Source: Halictus rubicundus
Taxonomy: Eukaryota; Arthropoda; Insecta; Hymenoptera; Halictidae
DNA length: 64,000 nucleotides
Direction of reading: 5' to 3'
NCBI RefSeq assembly: GCF_050948215.1
Contig: NC_135156.1
Coordinates: forward strand, 930,001 to 994,000
In this document: in pieces, positions 44,329 through 56,786 of the stretch
Position numbering within the stretch: the stretch's first letter is position 1
How the letters are laid out: every line of letters begins with the position of its first letter
Made by a program: the position numbers and the translations under genes
Notes under the pieces: generated by a model
Told to the model about the DNA's origin: nothing
Databases searched by the model: none
Seen by the model: only the letters and a program-made list of their open reading frames with translations

Positions 44329-44600
44329 GTCGGCGCGGCACGGCCTGGTATCTGAACTTTACCGCGAGGTAAACTGTCACTAATACGGAGACACATGCAA
44401 CTCCGAACGCGACTTAACTCATCTTGAACGACTAACTGCGCGACAAGAGAACTGAACTTGTTCAAACCGGAAGGCAAGAGAGACTGTACTAAATGAAAAC
44501 TGTAAGGCAAGAGTGCAACTAAATTGTTAGAAACCCTTGTGGCAAGAGAATCCTGAACACTACTCAGTTTATAACTATAACAATTAAACTTTAACAATTA
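43720..44600. other. CpG-rich stretch with a GA tract
   Basis: It is CpG-rich in an otherwise AT-rich region. A CG run (44269-44280) leads into a GA tract. Downstream, AAGGCAAGAG-like motifs recur (44471, 44502, 44532). It could be a promoter or first-exon region of a host gene or part of an unknown repeat. The ORFs on both strands (43999-44328, 44118-44597) translate the GA tract as Arg-Glu or Leu-Ser runs and are not credible genes. Confidence 0.3.
44281..44325 (+). repeat. GA microsatellite
   Basis: About 20 GA units, with a single T near the start. Confidence 0.95.
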
Positions 44601-44619
44601 AAATAACAACTTTTTTAAT

Positions 44620-45236
44620 ATCGGACCAAACGATCTGATTCTTTTTTAACAAATAGAAGAATTGGTTCAGCAAATGGTTTGCAAAAAATAGCAAATGCTA
44701 AGAATTACATGAGAAAGTAAGAAAGGCACTTTCTAAAACTATTTTATTTGAGCTTGAAATAAAAATCTAAAATGTGCGTTTTGTAGATCTATGTTAGTTA
44801 TACTTGTGCTGAGCATTTTATCGAAATTTGTTGACGCAGAAAAAACCGACGTGCATCAAAAGATGTAAGAATCTGTGAATTTTAAACAGAAACTGTCCAA
44901 AAGTCGTGAAAAATTAAGATTGCCACTACTTCTAACCGCTTGTGGCTGGTGTGTATATTAATCGATTTCGATGAAATTTTCAGCATGTGTAAAACTAACA
45001 TAGATTTACAAAACGCATATTTTAAATTTTCTTTACGGGCTCAAATAAAAAGTTTAAAAAATGCCTTTTTTATTTTGTCAGATAGTTCCTATCAATTGCT
45101 ATTTTTTCGAAATCTTTTTTACACGTTATTTAGTAAATCAATGCTTCTAATTGCTCACAAGAGATCAGGTCGTTTGGTACAATTGTAAAAAAGTTATTTT
45201 GTTTTAATGGGCGTACGAATACTTATGGGACGGACT
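44620..45236. repeat. Tc1-type non-autonomous repeat, copy 1
   Basis: The right end reads ACTTATGGGACGGACTGTA next to TGTA. GGACCAAACGATCTGATTC near 44623 is the complement of ATCAGGTCGTTTGGTAC near 45164, so inverted arms exist. The module GATTTCGATGAAATTTTCAG is shared with the second copy at 57.9 kb. No coding capacity. The left end seems truncated. Confidence 0.5.
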
Positions 45237-45454
45237 GTATGTATATATGTACAATATATAGTAATTATGTATAGTTGATGTTAACAAAGTTTATTTTTTA
45301 AAATTAAAGTAATCTTTAACTTTTTCTTTTTAACCATGGAAGTCTGTGTTTTCTCTCCAGTGAGATCACTTATTCGTTCTAATGGTAGTAGTATATTCGC
45401 AGTATGTATTGCATTCCGACTATTGATCTGACCGTATAGTCAGATCGATTCGAG

Positions 45455-45640
45455 AGCTGGATTTCTCGATACGCCCTTTTGAGATCTCGTTTACTCGGTA
45501 CGCCCTTTCGGGATCTCGATACGCTCGTATGCAATCGGAAAGTTTCGGGATCTCGATATATTCGTATGCAGTCGGATACTTTCGAGATCCCGATGAATAT
45601 CATACTTTCGAAAGCTCGCTTGATCTCGCCCGACTGTTCT
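45455..45640 (+). repeat. degenerate tandem repeat (GGGATCTCGATA units)
   Basis: Units with TTTCGGGATCTCGATAC-like sequence, spaced about 45-50 bp and followed by TTCGTATGCA(A/G)TCGG, recur about three to four times. Confidence 0.65.
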
Positions 45641-45655
45641 CGACTCGAGCCGAAC

Positions 45656-45863
45656 TAGTATCGCCAGGTGAGGGGAGGGAGCACGAATTGAGGGGAAAAA
45701 GTTATCCTCTCTCTGCCAGTGCCGGATTAGTCACCTGACGTTGCAACACATGCACGACAGAGACTAAACGCGTCACGTGACCGGGCCAAGAAGGAAGTGT
45801 AGGGAATTGCGCGGTAGAAGGGAAAGTTAGAGTGGGGACACAAGTCTTAATCTGGTAACACTG
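45656..45863 (+). repeat. hAT MITE family A, with TSD
   Basis: A 208-bp copy starting TAGTATCGCCAGGTGAGG and ending ATCTGGTAACACTG. Flanks AGCCGAAC and ACCCGAAC match at 7 of 8 bases. Confidence 0.9.
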
Positions 45864-47861
45864 ACCCGAACCAGTGATTGGATATGGGTTGCGTTTTCTC
45901 ACGAACCCGAAATGTCGGGAACCCGCACATCCCTGATTTCTAGCCTTCTGTGAAATCTTAACGCTCACTCATTCTCAGTTTTTCTAGTATCATTCCATAG
46001 GTTCCATTCCTTAGTTTACTAAATGTATCATAGGTCTAAATTTTACTGGCATTCCATGCAGCTCCGTCTTTTATAGTAATCTACCTCATTAAATTCAATT
46101 ATCATAATGGCAGTACGCTAACACTTCGTTTATCTGCATAGACTCTTCTCCATAAATAGATTACACATTATGCATCTGAAATTAATTCAAATTTGAATGA
46201 AAGTATACACTTGCATTGACAATGCATAAATGTTTCACATTTAATATTTGTATGGCAAAATCGTATAACGATATGTGACTCAATCTTATTGTTAGTAATA
46301 TCGCGTTATTGTCGTATATGTCACGTTTCAGTGATATCCACATCGTCCTAAGCGTGTTCTCAAAGCATTCTTAAACATGATCGTGGCAAAATAACAATTT
46401 TAACGGACTTTGAATATTATCATTGACTTTTGAAGTGTCCTCTTCGCGTCAAATTTTCCTATCGGTTTGTGTATGTGATTCTGTGATCGAAGTTGTTAAA
46501 TTGTTAAAAGTCCAAGCTTTAACCGTTGGGGAGTGGGAAATTGTTGTATACAGAGGTTGAAGACAGAAATGGTCAGCGTAACGGTTTCGTGGTCAGAAAT
46601 TTGTATAACCACAAAGACTAGTCTAACGTTCAGTCTGTTTGGTACCGAACAGGTTGATACATCAATAAAGAATACGCCAATTAATAAAAATAGATAAAAA
46701 CACAAAATTGGAAAGTATACGACAATTTCTAACGGTTCACACCTTTGTGCTTAATCATTTATTTATTAAGACGACATATTAAACTTAATGATAAATTAGT
46801 TGTAGGAGAATAGTCAATAAGTAAGTTCGCTCGGTGTTTATTGTTTTTGTAGGAAAAATACGGGGTGTCGCAAGAAAATGTTATCATATCTTGTTTTTTA
46901 ACAAAGTGTTTACTAAATATTGTATAATTTGCTTTCAATATTTATTTACGAACTACATTAACGTATCTTTTTTTGTATTTGATATTTTCAAATTAATGAC
47001 CATTCCGATCTATACAGCGCTGGCATCGTAAAGCTATGGAAGTGCACATATTAAAATACATTTCATTGGGAATTTCATCACATTCCCTTTCAATGGCGAC
47101 CTTTCATTTACCTTCAAATTATTTTATATTTTTCTCTTTGTTCATTTGCCTGCTTTTTACGCGTAGAGCAAACAATTTTTCGATCGATGCCATCAGTATG
47201 AAATTTTGACGAAAATATAATCCAATGCTTCGAAGTATTGTCTGTAGGATAGGTTGTTTCAAAGAGGAAGTTTTCCTGATTAGCGAAGTATCGAGTTGGT
47301 AATTACCACGTTGCGCCTTGTGATCCAGCCGTCGCGACGCGGCGCAAGTATGTGTCTATCTTCCTATACAGTAGACACGTATGTCCGTATGTCGACTACA
47401 ATCCTCGTGCTCAGTTGTTACAGCCGAGTCAGTCTGACGGACCGTGTTATGTGTAGGGTAAATTATTCGAATAAAGATCATAAACACAACTAATAGATCT
47501 CAAAGGATTCTTTTCACGATAATTATATCTTCGGTACTCTCGCTCAATGTAGTACGCTTTCTCCTTGGTCGCGTTCGAATGGTTCCCCCACTACTGAGCA
47601 GTCATGTTCGCGTTCGTATTTCAAAAGCGATTCCCCTAATACAAGTTCGTTCAATACATACCACAAATGGTACACATCTTCTATTATGCTACATACATGT
47701 GTTCTTGAATTTATTACTCAATTAAATATTTAAGATACGGTACGATGTTGATAGAAAATTGATGTCATCATTTTCTTTATTATATATTCACAAACAAATA
47801 TCAAACGATTAATGCAAATTACCATGTTTATGCACGAGAAATCTTCGCGATCTGTTGGGAG
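45864..47861. other. no gene recognised
   Basis: Mostly AT-rich. The stretch 47285-47500 is more GC-rich, with an AATAAAG near its end, and could be part of an LTR, but no paired copy is seen. Confidence 0.3.
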
Positions 47862-48060
47862 CAGTGTCGCCAGATAAGAGGAGGGAGCACGAATTGTGGG
47901 GAACGAGTTACCCTCTCTCTGCTAGTACCAGATTATGCACGACAGATACGAAATGCGTCACGTGACCGGGCCGCGGCGGAAGCCGTGGGAAATAGCACGG
48001 GAGAAGGGGAAGTTAGAGTGGGGGCACAAGTCTTACTTACAAGTTAGTCTGGCGACACTG
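47862..48060 (+). repeat. hAT MITE family A, with weak TSD
   Basis: A 199-bp copy starting CAGTGTCGCCAGATAAGAG and ending GTCTGGCGACACTG, intact at both ends. Flanks GTTGGGAG and GTTCAGAG match at 6 of 8 bases. Confidence 0.9.
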
Positions 48061-48726
48061 GTTCAGAGAAACAACTAGTGACTAAGCAGGCAATTTGTAG
48101 TTTGTTTCGCTTTCCGCGTATTAAGAACAGTTGGTAGGAGTAATTCATTTGGTGGAAAAATATTCCCATACAGCCCCATATACCGAACTATTAGAAGAGA
48201 GTACTGCATAAACGGTCACAACAAGACATAATAATTAGAATGCGAATATTTATCATTTTAGAATCAAACATAAATGAAATTTATTTTTTACCTTGAACAT
48301 GTTAATAAGATCCGAACAAAATAACAATATTTCCAAATTGTCCTAAGTATTCTCTTGTATAAATGCTGCACGCACTCATTTTTGAGCTGTAACTTAATGA
48401 TAATGAGACGGTTAATGAACGTAAGAACAATTAGAGCATCGCAGTAAAGGTGTAATAATAAATACTAGGTGTTGCATTGTGTTGAACACAGTGCGGTACG
48501 AAAAAGTAAATTTGTTCGTAAAGTAAATTCGATGTAACACTATTTTTTAAGAACTTGGAAAAATATGTGACAACTACTAATACCAGAGGTGAATACAACG
48601 AGTTTGCAAGCTGGAAGTATATTTTCTTTATTTATCTTTAGTAGTTCAGTTTAATTAAATCGGATGATATAATATAGCAAAAAATATTTTTCAACCCGAT
48701 TTGTTATGTGTAAACTTATACAAATG
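48061..48726. other. no gene seen
   Basis: AT-rich, no recognised feature. Confidence 0.35.
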
Positions 48727-48817
48727 AGCAATTTTTTATTCTTTATTTTCGTCTTATATTGTCATAGAGAACCACCCCTTCAATTTTCTTCCACCTGAAG
48801 TCGAACACCCTGTATGT
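48727..48817 (-). repeat. end fragment of the palindromic MITE family at 60 kb
   Basis: It contains TTATTCTTTATTTTCGTC, GAGAACCACCCCTTCAATTT and GTCGAACACCCTG followed by TA. It matches the right half-arm of the 59998-60573 element. Confidence 0.75.
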
Positions 48818-50284
48818 ATAGGGCAAGTTATTTATGATAAATTGACCAATTTATGACAAATTCCGAACAGAATTGCGTTCAAGATATATATTGTGCATCT
48901 TCGTACAAAATTACGAAGAAACTGTGCAAATCTCATCCGAGCAGGAATTATCAATGACCGATAGGTCCGATAGATCTAACGCAGTCTTTCTCTAATTCCG
49001 GCCTGGACACTTTTGTCTGAATTGAGACAAGTACGCGAACAAACGAATCAAACGGCTTAAAAGTAACAGAAGGCTCATACCAAACGCTTATTTCTTATTC
49101 AGTGCCGTAAGAGTTTACATACAATTCATTATTAGTTTAATTTCTCGATTGATCTATAGTGATCAATGTTGCGGTTATAGAGCAAGTTTGTTTTACAGTA
49201 ATTTTATTATCAAGCATTTTTCGTTTTTATGAAACTGCAAATTTTTCTTCTGATAAAAGTATATTCGAAAATATAATTAATTTTCAAAATAAATTTCAAA
49301 TAACCTAACTTTACATGCGTTTGTAGAAGCGTGGAGTGTTTATTCCTGCTTATATTTGCAATAAAAACTTTTTTCAGTTTTGTCAGTACAATTTATATAC
49401 AGTGTGTCCCACGTTCTCTGTCCACTTGAATATCTTGGTTATTTCAAACAATACAAGAAAATGTTACCCACAGAAGTTGTAGGATTTAAGAAAGCACATA
49501 ATATGGTATAAATGATATTCTTGCAAGTGGAGACATAGAGAAGATATAGAAGTAACCTTTGCTTTTTTTTTAAAATGGAATGTCAATTTTTTATACTCGA
49601 TTTCGATAGATTGGCATATTCTGAGTATACACGTACTAAAGTGTATTTGTCCTAAAACTTACCGTTGCTGAGATATTTGACTGTTTTCATGAAGAATGTT
49701 CTTCATGAAAAGCCTACCAATGTTTACATTTGACGTAGTGAGCATATCCTTGAATACATTCCATAATGAAAGTAATAGAATGTAATTAATTTGCTCTACG
49801 GAACGGTTCACCCATCCCCATGGGTGGGGATACTTGAACGAAATGTGGCAGCGATGTAAATGTTCAGATAATAATCGAAAAGAAACCACATTGCACTTCA
49901 AAATGATTTTACAAATGGTAAAGCAATGTTTGCTGTTTCACGTTTTCAACGTACTGAATCAAAAATTTTCATAGAGAAATAATCATAAACAAAAAAATGT
50001 GGTTCCACCATCCCCACTCTCCCCTATTTACGTAGAAGCTGCGTGTTTTTACGCGCGTAAAATAACGTGTTGGTACGAGTGACTTGCCTTTTCTCGGTCT
50101 TGTCGCACAAAAGACACTAACACAGATCATATAAAAGAGCACGCCAGGCTGGAGTAGAATCTCGTATGCATTCGAAAAGATGATGAAAGAGAAAATCCAT
50201 ACGCGGGTGCTGTAAGTTGTGATGCTGGCCACTCGCCCGTTTTCATTCATGATTTCGTGAGTCGTGAGGACAACGGCGCCGCAT
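48818..50284. other. no gene recognised; dispersed repeat
   Basis: 49303-49365 matches 27336-27400 in reverse. A motif ACAGTGTGTCCCACGTTCTC at about 49400 looks like a transposon terminus without a visible partner. CCCATCCCCATGGGTGGGGA at 49812 is a perfect small hairpin. Confidence 0.4.
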
Positions 50285-50360
50285 CACTTCTACTCCTCTT
50301 CCTTCTTCTCCTCTTTTTCCTCCTTTTCCTCCTCCTTCTCCTCATCCTCCTCGTCCGTCT
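50285..50360 (+). repeat. polypyrimidine tract (TCC/TTC-rich)
   Basis: An almost pure C/T stretch that opens long reading frames on the plus strand; these are compositional. Confidence 0.85.
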
Positions 50361-51399
50361 TTCCCCCCTTCATCACTCATTGTCAGTGTGCCACCGGCGC
50401 GTCCCTCTATGTCGACGTAGCAATGCCACTTTTGCCCCGTACCGTTACCAATGTTACTTCCGCTACCTCTACACATCACTGCCTTCAGGAACACACACAG
50501 CGCGCGCTCGCGCTCGCGTACACGCCACATATATATATATATGAAAAAGTTAAGTTTGAGCTTAATTGAATAAACGGAAAAAGTGCCCCCGGCCCCTAAA
50601 ATATTAATAAAATGCTCATAAAATCGTTTTTCTCGAATATCTTCTAAATTATTGACTGTATCGAAAAATACGTTTAACAAAACTTGTAAATTCGAACAGG
50701 CTGTGTCTTTTATTTCGTATTACTTTTTTTCGTAAAACGAACGGTGGACAGCTACGAACGGACAGCTACTGAATTAGCTTCTAATTATATGTATAGTTTT
50801 ATGAATACGTATATGTATACAACATTATGACATAAGCCAATCGGCGTATCTTGGTTCTTGGTTCGGTAACTTTAAACAATTTGCAATAGGTGAAAAATTG
50901 TCGCAGCGGGTTCATCTGGTGCTCAATCGAATCGACAGAATCTCAGCTTCAATCTTACCTTAAAATGCGGGTATTGCGATCATTTCTCGCCGAGATATAG
51001 CGAGTTGAATGAAAAATGGAAATTATACAAATTTTAAGCATACTTTGAGAAAAACCTGGTATATCCAATGTTAATGAAATTGAAAAAAACAGAAGAAGTG
51101 CCTTAGAGAGAAAGAAATACTCTTTCTATTGCCTTTTTGCACAAGATTCTACTATGATTTTGTTTTTTAAAGACCATTTTTGCTCCAATGTTGCATGACT
51201 CGAACGAGAAATATCGCACTCTGTTCGACAACCAGGTTTTTTACACAGAAAAGCAGGCGCTTTAAAATGATGGTAACACGATTTATCAAAAAAATGTATC
51301 TCTCCCCATGTGATATCTGGAAGTTAAACAAAATTTTTTGTAATTGTCAAAATCTTCTTTATAACGCTATAAATGTGTTAAAAAGCAACGTAGTTGAAA
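50361..51399. other. no gene seen
   Basis: AT-rich with a short TA microsatellite at about 50528. No credible gene. Confidence 0.35.
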
Positions 51400-51544
51400 T
51401 TTTGAAAAAGCATCTGAAAGTAGAGACTTGAAGCTTTGAAAGGATTTTTTAACGACATCGATACGATCGAGAGTTATGATCACTTGAAATTGACCCAATT
51501 TCTCGGATTCGTAGAGGTGGTCCTTTAATTTTTTTGAGGAGTGT
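51400..51544. repeat. right end of a TA-target MITE
   Basis: It ends TTTAATTTTTTTGAGGAGTG followed by TA, after a conserved-looking GAAATTGACCCAATTTCTCG module. The opposite end was not found. Confidence 0.35.
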
Positions 51545-53486
51545 ATGTATAAGTAGATCATATGTATAGAAAATGTAATTAATAATAATTCGACTGAATG
51601 AACTAGACTTGATAGAACCGTTAAAGATTGAAGAGATAGGCGGTGCTATAATAATGATGCGTTTGCGGTTAGTATTATAGTATCGTTTCGTTGTTGTCAT
51701 CCTGGAAAAGCTTGATGCACGCGCCGCGCCAGTCGGCGGTCTCCGGTCGACGGTCGGTGCACGGAAATTATCGAACCATAGAGGTCGATAGAGAGAACAA
51801 TTCTGATGTTTGAAGTTCCAAGTTCCGACTTCCGAGTTGATTCATCAGCTTTCCCATGCGATCCGCACACGCCAGAACCAGAAAGTTGTTTAGGCGATTG
51901 TAGCCCACATGTTCGCGAGGGAGCTCGTCAATCCGTAACGAGAAACGCCAAGAATTAGGCAAATGAAAATATGAATACACGACCTGGCGGATAATTTACG
52001 TAACAACCCGTTCGGTTTGTACAATATACGACAAACTATGTGTCAATCATGAACATTTTGTAAAATTCTGCTCCATCGAAAGATTCTGTCCCATCATTAT
52101 ACAGAAGAGAAGATTGTTAGGGAAGGGACTGGTAGGTGCTATCATAGACAAAATACAGAAGTAGACCAATGGAGTTTCGTCTCTCACAAAAAACAACTCG
52201 TTTTCTTACGCCCACTACGCTGACAAACGATAAATGTTGTAACTAGATTCATGAAAACGCGATCAAATATGATCAAATACAAATGACCGACGAGTTGTGT
52301 CTGTGATGTTATGACTGTATGTTCATATTATATTTTTTTATTTGATGTCATTATGTTAAATATCTATAATTTTATACATTTTATTTATGCATTCCTCCAT
52401 ACGTATAATTATTATTCGCATTCCTACGATTTTCTGACACCATGAATACGCATCTCTTTTGAATATATCTTGTAATTGAATTTAAAAAATAAATTGAATA
52501 AAAATTTGCCATATATTTTTATGTATATTTCATTTAAACAACACAAATTTTAGCTACAAAAAAGTCTTGCAAAATATTAATTAATATTAATTATGAAATT
52601 CCAAAATGTTAAGAATTAATTAATCAGTAATTATGTAGTAGATCGTTTTTTACGAGACGTCAATCTATTTTACTAATGACTCAAAATGTAGTTGTAGTAT
52701 TTTTCTTTCACGTTTGTAGTGAGAAAGCAAACGACGCGAACACAACAGTACGACACGATCAAACTCGTCCAATCCCAAAGTAGGCAAGATTCGTTACCGA
52801 AACCGTTTTGCATGAAATTTTTAAATATTAATTAAAAACATCTCCAATCGGCTGTTAATATTTTCATTACGATATTTTTAATAATTAGAGAGTTTTGTTG
52901 GAATTCAATGATGCCATAGCACTTTCATGCACAAACATAAGGGATGGCACGAAGGGTCAGGTATAAGGGATGGTGGGACCCAGTCGGTGGCGTAAAGTTG
53001 AGTCTGTCGTCAGTCCGACTAAAGAAGTTAGCCCGTGCGGATCGCAGTAAAGTTTAGTCCCAAAGTCACCGTGTCATAGACAGCACATTTACTGTTCAAT
53101 CATTATACCGTGAAACACGCGGATACACTGCGGCGTTATTAGAATAACATTGCCATTTGTAATAAAGCATATATATAAAGGGTGTGTTGTTTATTTCTAA
53201 AGACGCATACAGTATAAGGATCGTATCCAAGTCGTTATCGTTACTGGATAAAGGTTATTTTCTAACAAGTTTGAATCTAGTTGTTCATCATTAATAGGCA
53301 ATGCGTTACAATGTTGACTTTCGTATGACTCAGACAAGCGGCTACCGGACACAACAATGTAAGCTCCTAAGCATTGTTTACTAATGAAAATCAAATTTTT
53401 GTAATAATTTATTATCATGAAAATATGAACAATAAATTATATATTTTTATGATGAAAATGAGTCCAAACACGCCATAAATAGAATA
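51545..53486. other. no gene recognised
   Basis: AT-rich. 52930-53170 is more GC-rich, ends near an AATAAAG, and could be LTR-derived. No protein motif. Confidence 0.3.
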
Positions 53487-53612
53487 AAAAGGAAGTTAAG
53501 GAAGTGTGTAGGAGTAAAGTGTAAATTGAAAAGGAAGTTAAGGAAGTGTGTAGGAATAAAGTCTAAATTGAAAAGGAAGTTAAGGAAGTGTGTAGGAATA
53601 AAATGTAAATAA
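53487..53612 (+). repeat. tandem repeat, 3 x 42 bp
   Basis: The unit starts AAAAGGAAGTTAAGGAAGTG and units begin at 53487, 53529 and 53571. They are nearly identical. Confidence 0.92.
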
Positions 53613-54656
53613 ATATTGTGGTTGTGTTACCACAAAACAGAGACTGTTTATTTAACGGGATAGTCTGTTTATTTAATATCGTGTTCAATGTACAATGAGG
53701 GAGACCGACAGACGAAGTGCGTAGACTGCTTAGCAAGAAGCGCGAGAAGTGCAAGAGGTACAAGAAGCAGGTTTTTTGGATTTCCTCCCTTTATATCCTG
53801 ATCTTCGGAAAGGCGTTACCTTTCCGAAGATAGGAAGGCGGAGCTATGCTTCGCGGGGTAGGAAATCCCGCATCTGTTGTTTTATGGTCACTGGCAAAGG
53901 TGGTCGCCAAATGTTTGGAAAACAGGTCTTGTCGGGACCGCGCGTGCCGCGCGGTCGGACAAGCCCCAGCGGTACTCGGCTGGCAACGTTTATGATGGGG
54001 TAGTTAAATTTTCTACACCCGTAAAGTCATTTCGGAAATAAAATAATTTCTGTCATCCTGCAAAAGTCAGGGTAGGTTTTATTACCTTAGACCCTAACAT
54101 CTGCAGGCGGTCAACTCTAACATCTTGCGATGCGAATCGCGTACCGCTACAAATATAATTACGCGCAATATTTACCAAAAAAAGTAACATGAAAAATAAT
54201 ATATTTAAATAAAACCGAAAATACAGAATAATGTTTTCAGTATAAATTCCTCTACAATTCTTCATGTGTGATGAAGCTTCCTCACGTAGAAACATACTCG
54301 CGTAACAGACGTAAGGGAATTAAAAGGACACAACATTCTTTTGTGTTTGCTCCATTATTTATAGCATCCCCGATATAAGATTTCAAATTCAATCAGCTAC
54401 TGCGCCGTTCAAGTATATACTTGTATTAGTTCAACAATATTCGTTCTGGTCGATATGGTAGGATGTGACACGGAATGGTAAGGGGGCTTTAGAGCCCCCC
54501 AAACGTTAGACAGAAAAATTATTGTTGATTGGTCTACTGACTATTGGTCTAACTATTGGACCCGTGGTCACTCAATAGTTAAGTACATATGTATTGGTGA
54601 CGTATCAGGCGACTAGCACGTCTTTTGTTTCGTGTTGAATTCGTTGTGCCGTGCAG
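53613..54656. other. no gene recognised; hairpin
   Basis: A perfect hairpin at about 53801-53833 pairs ATCTTCGGAAAGG with CCTTTCCGAAGAT around CGTTA. CCGCGCGTGCCGCGCGG at 53938 is self-complementary. GACTGTTTATTTAA occurs twice at 53642 and 53665. It may be part of an unplaced LTR. Confidence 0.4.
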
Positions 54657-55398
54657 TAGTGATGGAGAAAGATATTTCTCAACTATCGATACTAAGACCA
54701 TCGATAGTTTCCGATTGTTGGACTATCAACTATCAATACTTATCGATAGCGATGGTGTGCAATACAGTTTGTATATCACAAACCATTATTCTATCATTTT
54801 TGTATTATTAGGAATAAAACAGTTTAGCAATTGTGCAAAAAAGTATTTATCTCGATTTTATACATTTTAAATCTAATAATCATGAGTTTTTATTTAGAAA
54901 TATCAACATATTTACATTTTTGCATTTAACCTGGATCTGCGATCAGTTATATGTTCAGTTATATCCAGAAGTCCTCCAGAAGTCCAAGATTATCAGTCTT
55001 GTGAAATATTTTTGGTTTCTTGAGAATAAAAAATCTTTTTCAAGTGCGATGTTTTGCCAGTGTCACGTCCGGTGGTTCGACTGCCAACGAATAAACAATC
55101 AGATAAGGAATTATTATGAAAATTCGATGATGCCACGCGAGAAGAAAACATAGAAATCAGATATTAAAATAAGCAGCATAATATAATCCAACATCAATCA
55201 TTATATATATATATGTACGTGTACTCGTTTATCTGATTTTAGAAATATTTTTCAAACAAACCGATTACAGCTGTGCGAATACTAACTCAGAAATTTCGCT
55301 ACCGATAACTATCGATGGTAAAGGAAAACCGTTGATATTTTCATTAATGAGGACTGTCGATAACAATCAATAGTACCATCGACAGTTCTAAACCACTA
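54657..55398. mobile_element. hAT element (non-autonomous) with perfect 8-bp TSD
   Basis: CCGTGCAG precedes it (54649-54656) and follows it (55399-55406). Termini TAGTGATGG and the inverted CCACTA. Near both ends are many ATCGATAG/CTATCGAT motifs (54684-54760 and 55305-55385), like the subterminal transposase-binding repeats of hAT elements. The 742-bp interior has one ORF without a clear BED or hAT domain. Confidence 0.85.
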
Positions 55399-56786
55399 CC
55401 GTGCAGTCCTCCTCTACACAACCATGTGGTAGACACATCTTTCTTGTTACCTCTTGGCAAAAATAAATAGGTTGAGTACATGTCAGTAAGTGAAATTTAA
55501 TTAGGTTCAATGAGAAAAGCGATATTAAATTAATTCTCAATAAAATGAATAGTAAAACATACGTTCAAATAATCAAGAAACAATAATTTAAATATGTAAG
55601 ATTGACTTTTTCACATTTTTATACGGTAATGTGATAATATAAATAAGCGTAACAAAATATGTGAAAAGTTTTCCACAAACACAAAATATCAAAGTGTTTG
55701 TAAGGCACACTCGATCGCTCGAATTTTAACATTATCACAAGCAGTTTAGTAATTTTTTGTACATGAAGGTTATGCAACAGACAACTAACATGGAGAAATT
55801 AAGATTTTATAGACACATAAAACTCTTTACATCAAGATATACTGAAAATTTTAAATAGATCAGTTAAAGTCATCAAATTTAATATGTGACGATGACAGGG
55901 AAGTTTTCGACAACGATGAATTCCTTCTGTTCCATTATAAAAAAAATAATTAGAAACCCGAGCAAGACGCATGCTGTCATTCTGGTATATCATCGATTAA
56001 CGGACGATGGTTAATGCTAGGTCACGCTTTCTATAAGACTTACAACAGGGTGACCCACCGATAAGCTACGATATCGACAAAGGCTGTTTAATTATGGCAA
56101 GGTGGTGGCTACTGGTGGATTATGGAATCCGCTGGGCTTTTAATCAATTACCGTAGGGTGACCACTTGTGGATCATGTTGTCTGCAGCTCTTTTTATCAA
56201 TCAATTAACATGGTCGCAGGTGCGTCACGATGTTCATGTATCGATGGGTAATCATACCGTAGTTAATAAAAGCCTAACAGAACACCATGACCCAATGATG
56301 GGACATTCTACTATGACTATCACAGGACATCGCTCAATCGATACGCTTATATTTTTATCAAATTTTGCATAGAAGTAGAACATGAGGCAATATTCGACGT
56401 ACTTTTTTATAGCCACTCAAATTAGAATGATGTAAAAAGATTATTTAATGCAAAATCTGCGCGTGATTTTTTGCTCTACATATATGACAAAATCACATTG
56501 TAATAATCATGTCCAAATTTTTTTGGTAGGCTATAGGTTGGGGGCGAATTCGACACCCAAATCCGGCTATAGCCTTTCAATAATTTTGACAGAATAGCAC
56601 ACCTAAACAAGTCGCATAACAATATGTACGATACAATAAGAATAATGTCGTAGTCGCGTAACGTCGTGTAGGAATGGAACTTGAAAATTGATTAAGTGAA
56701 AAGTCTAAGAGAAATCGGCGCCCCAAGTGACCCAGAAATACTCGTTTACCTCGATAACTGCTAACGAGGCGAATATTTTGTTGCAG
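55399..56786. other. upstream intron sequence; no gene seen
   Basis: AT-rich sequence leading into the Gq exon acceptor. A hairpin at about 56527-56576 pairs AGGCTATAG with CTATAGCCT. No upstream exon of the gene was recognised here or elsewhere in the window. Confidence 0.4.

Noticed and set aside
44118..44597. 159-residue ORF on the minus strand
   Set aside because: It runs through the GA tract as a Leu-Ser repeat and has no domain or start context.
50257..50569. Two long plus-strand ORFs
   Set aside because: They are produced by the polypyrimidine tract at 50285-50360.
53801..53833. Hairpin as a bacterial-type terminator
   Set aside because: The window is eukaryotic, and no T run follows the hairpin.
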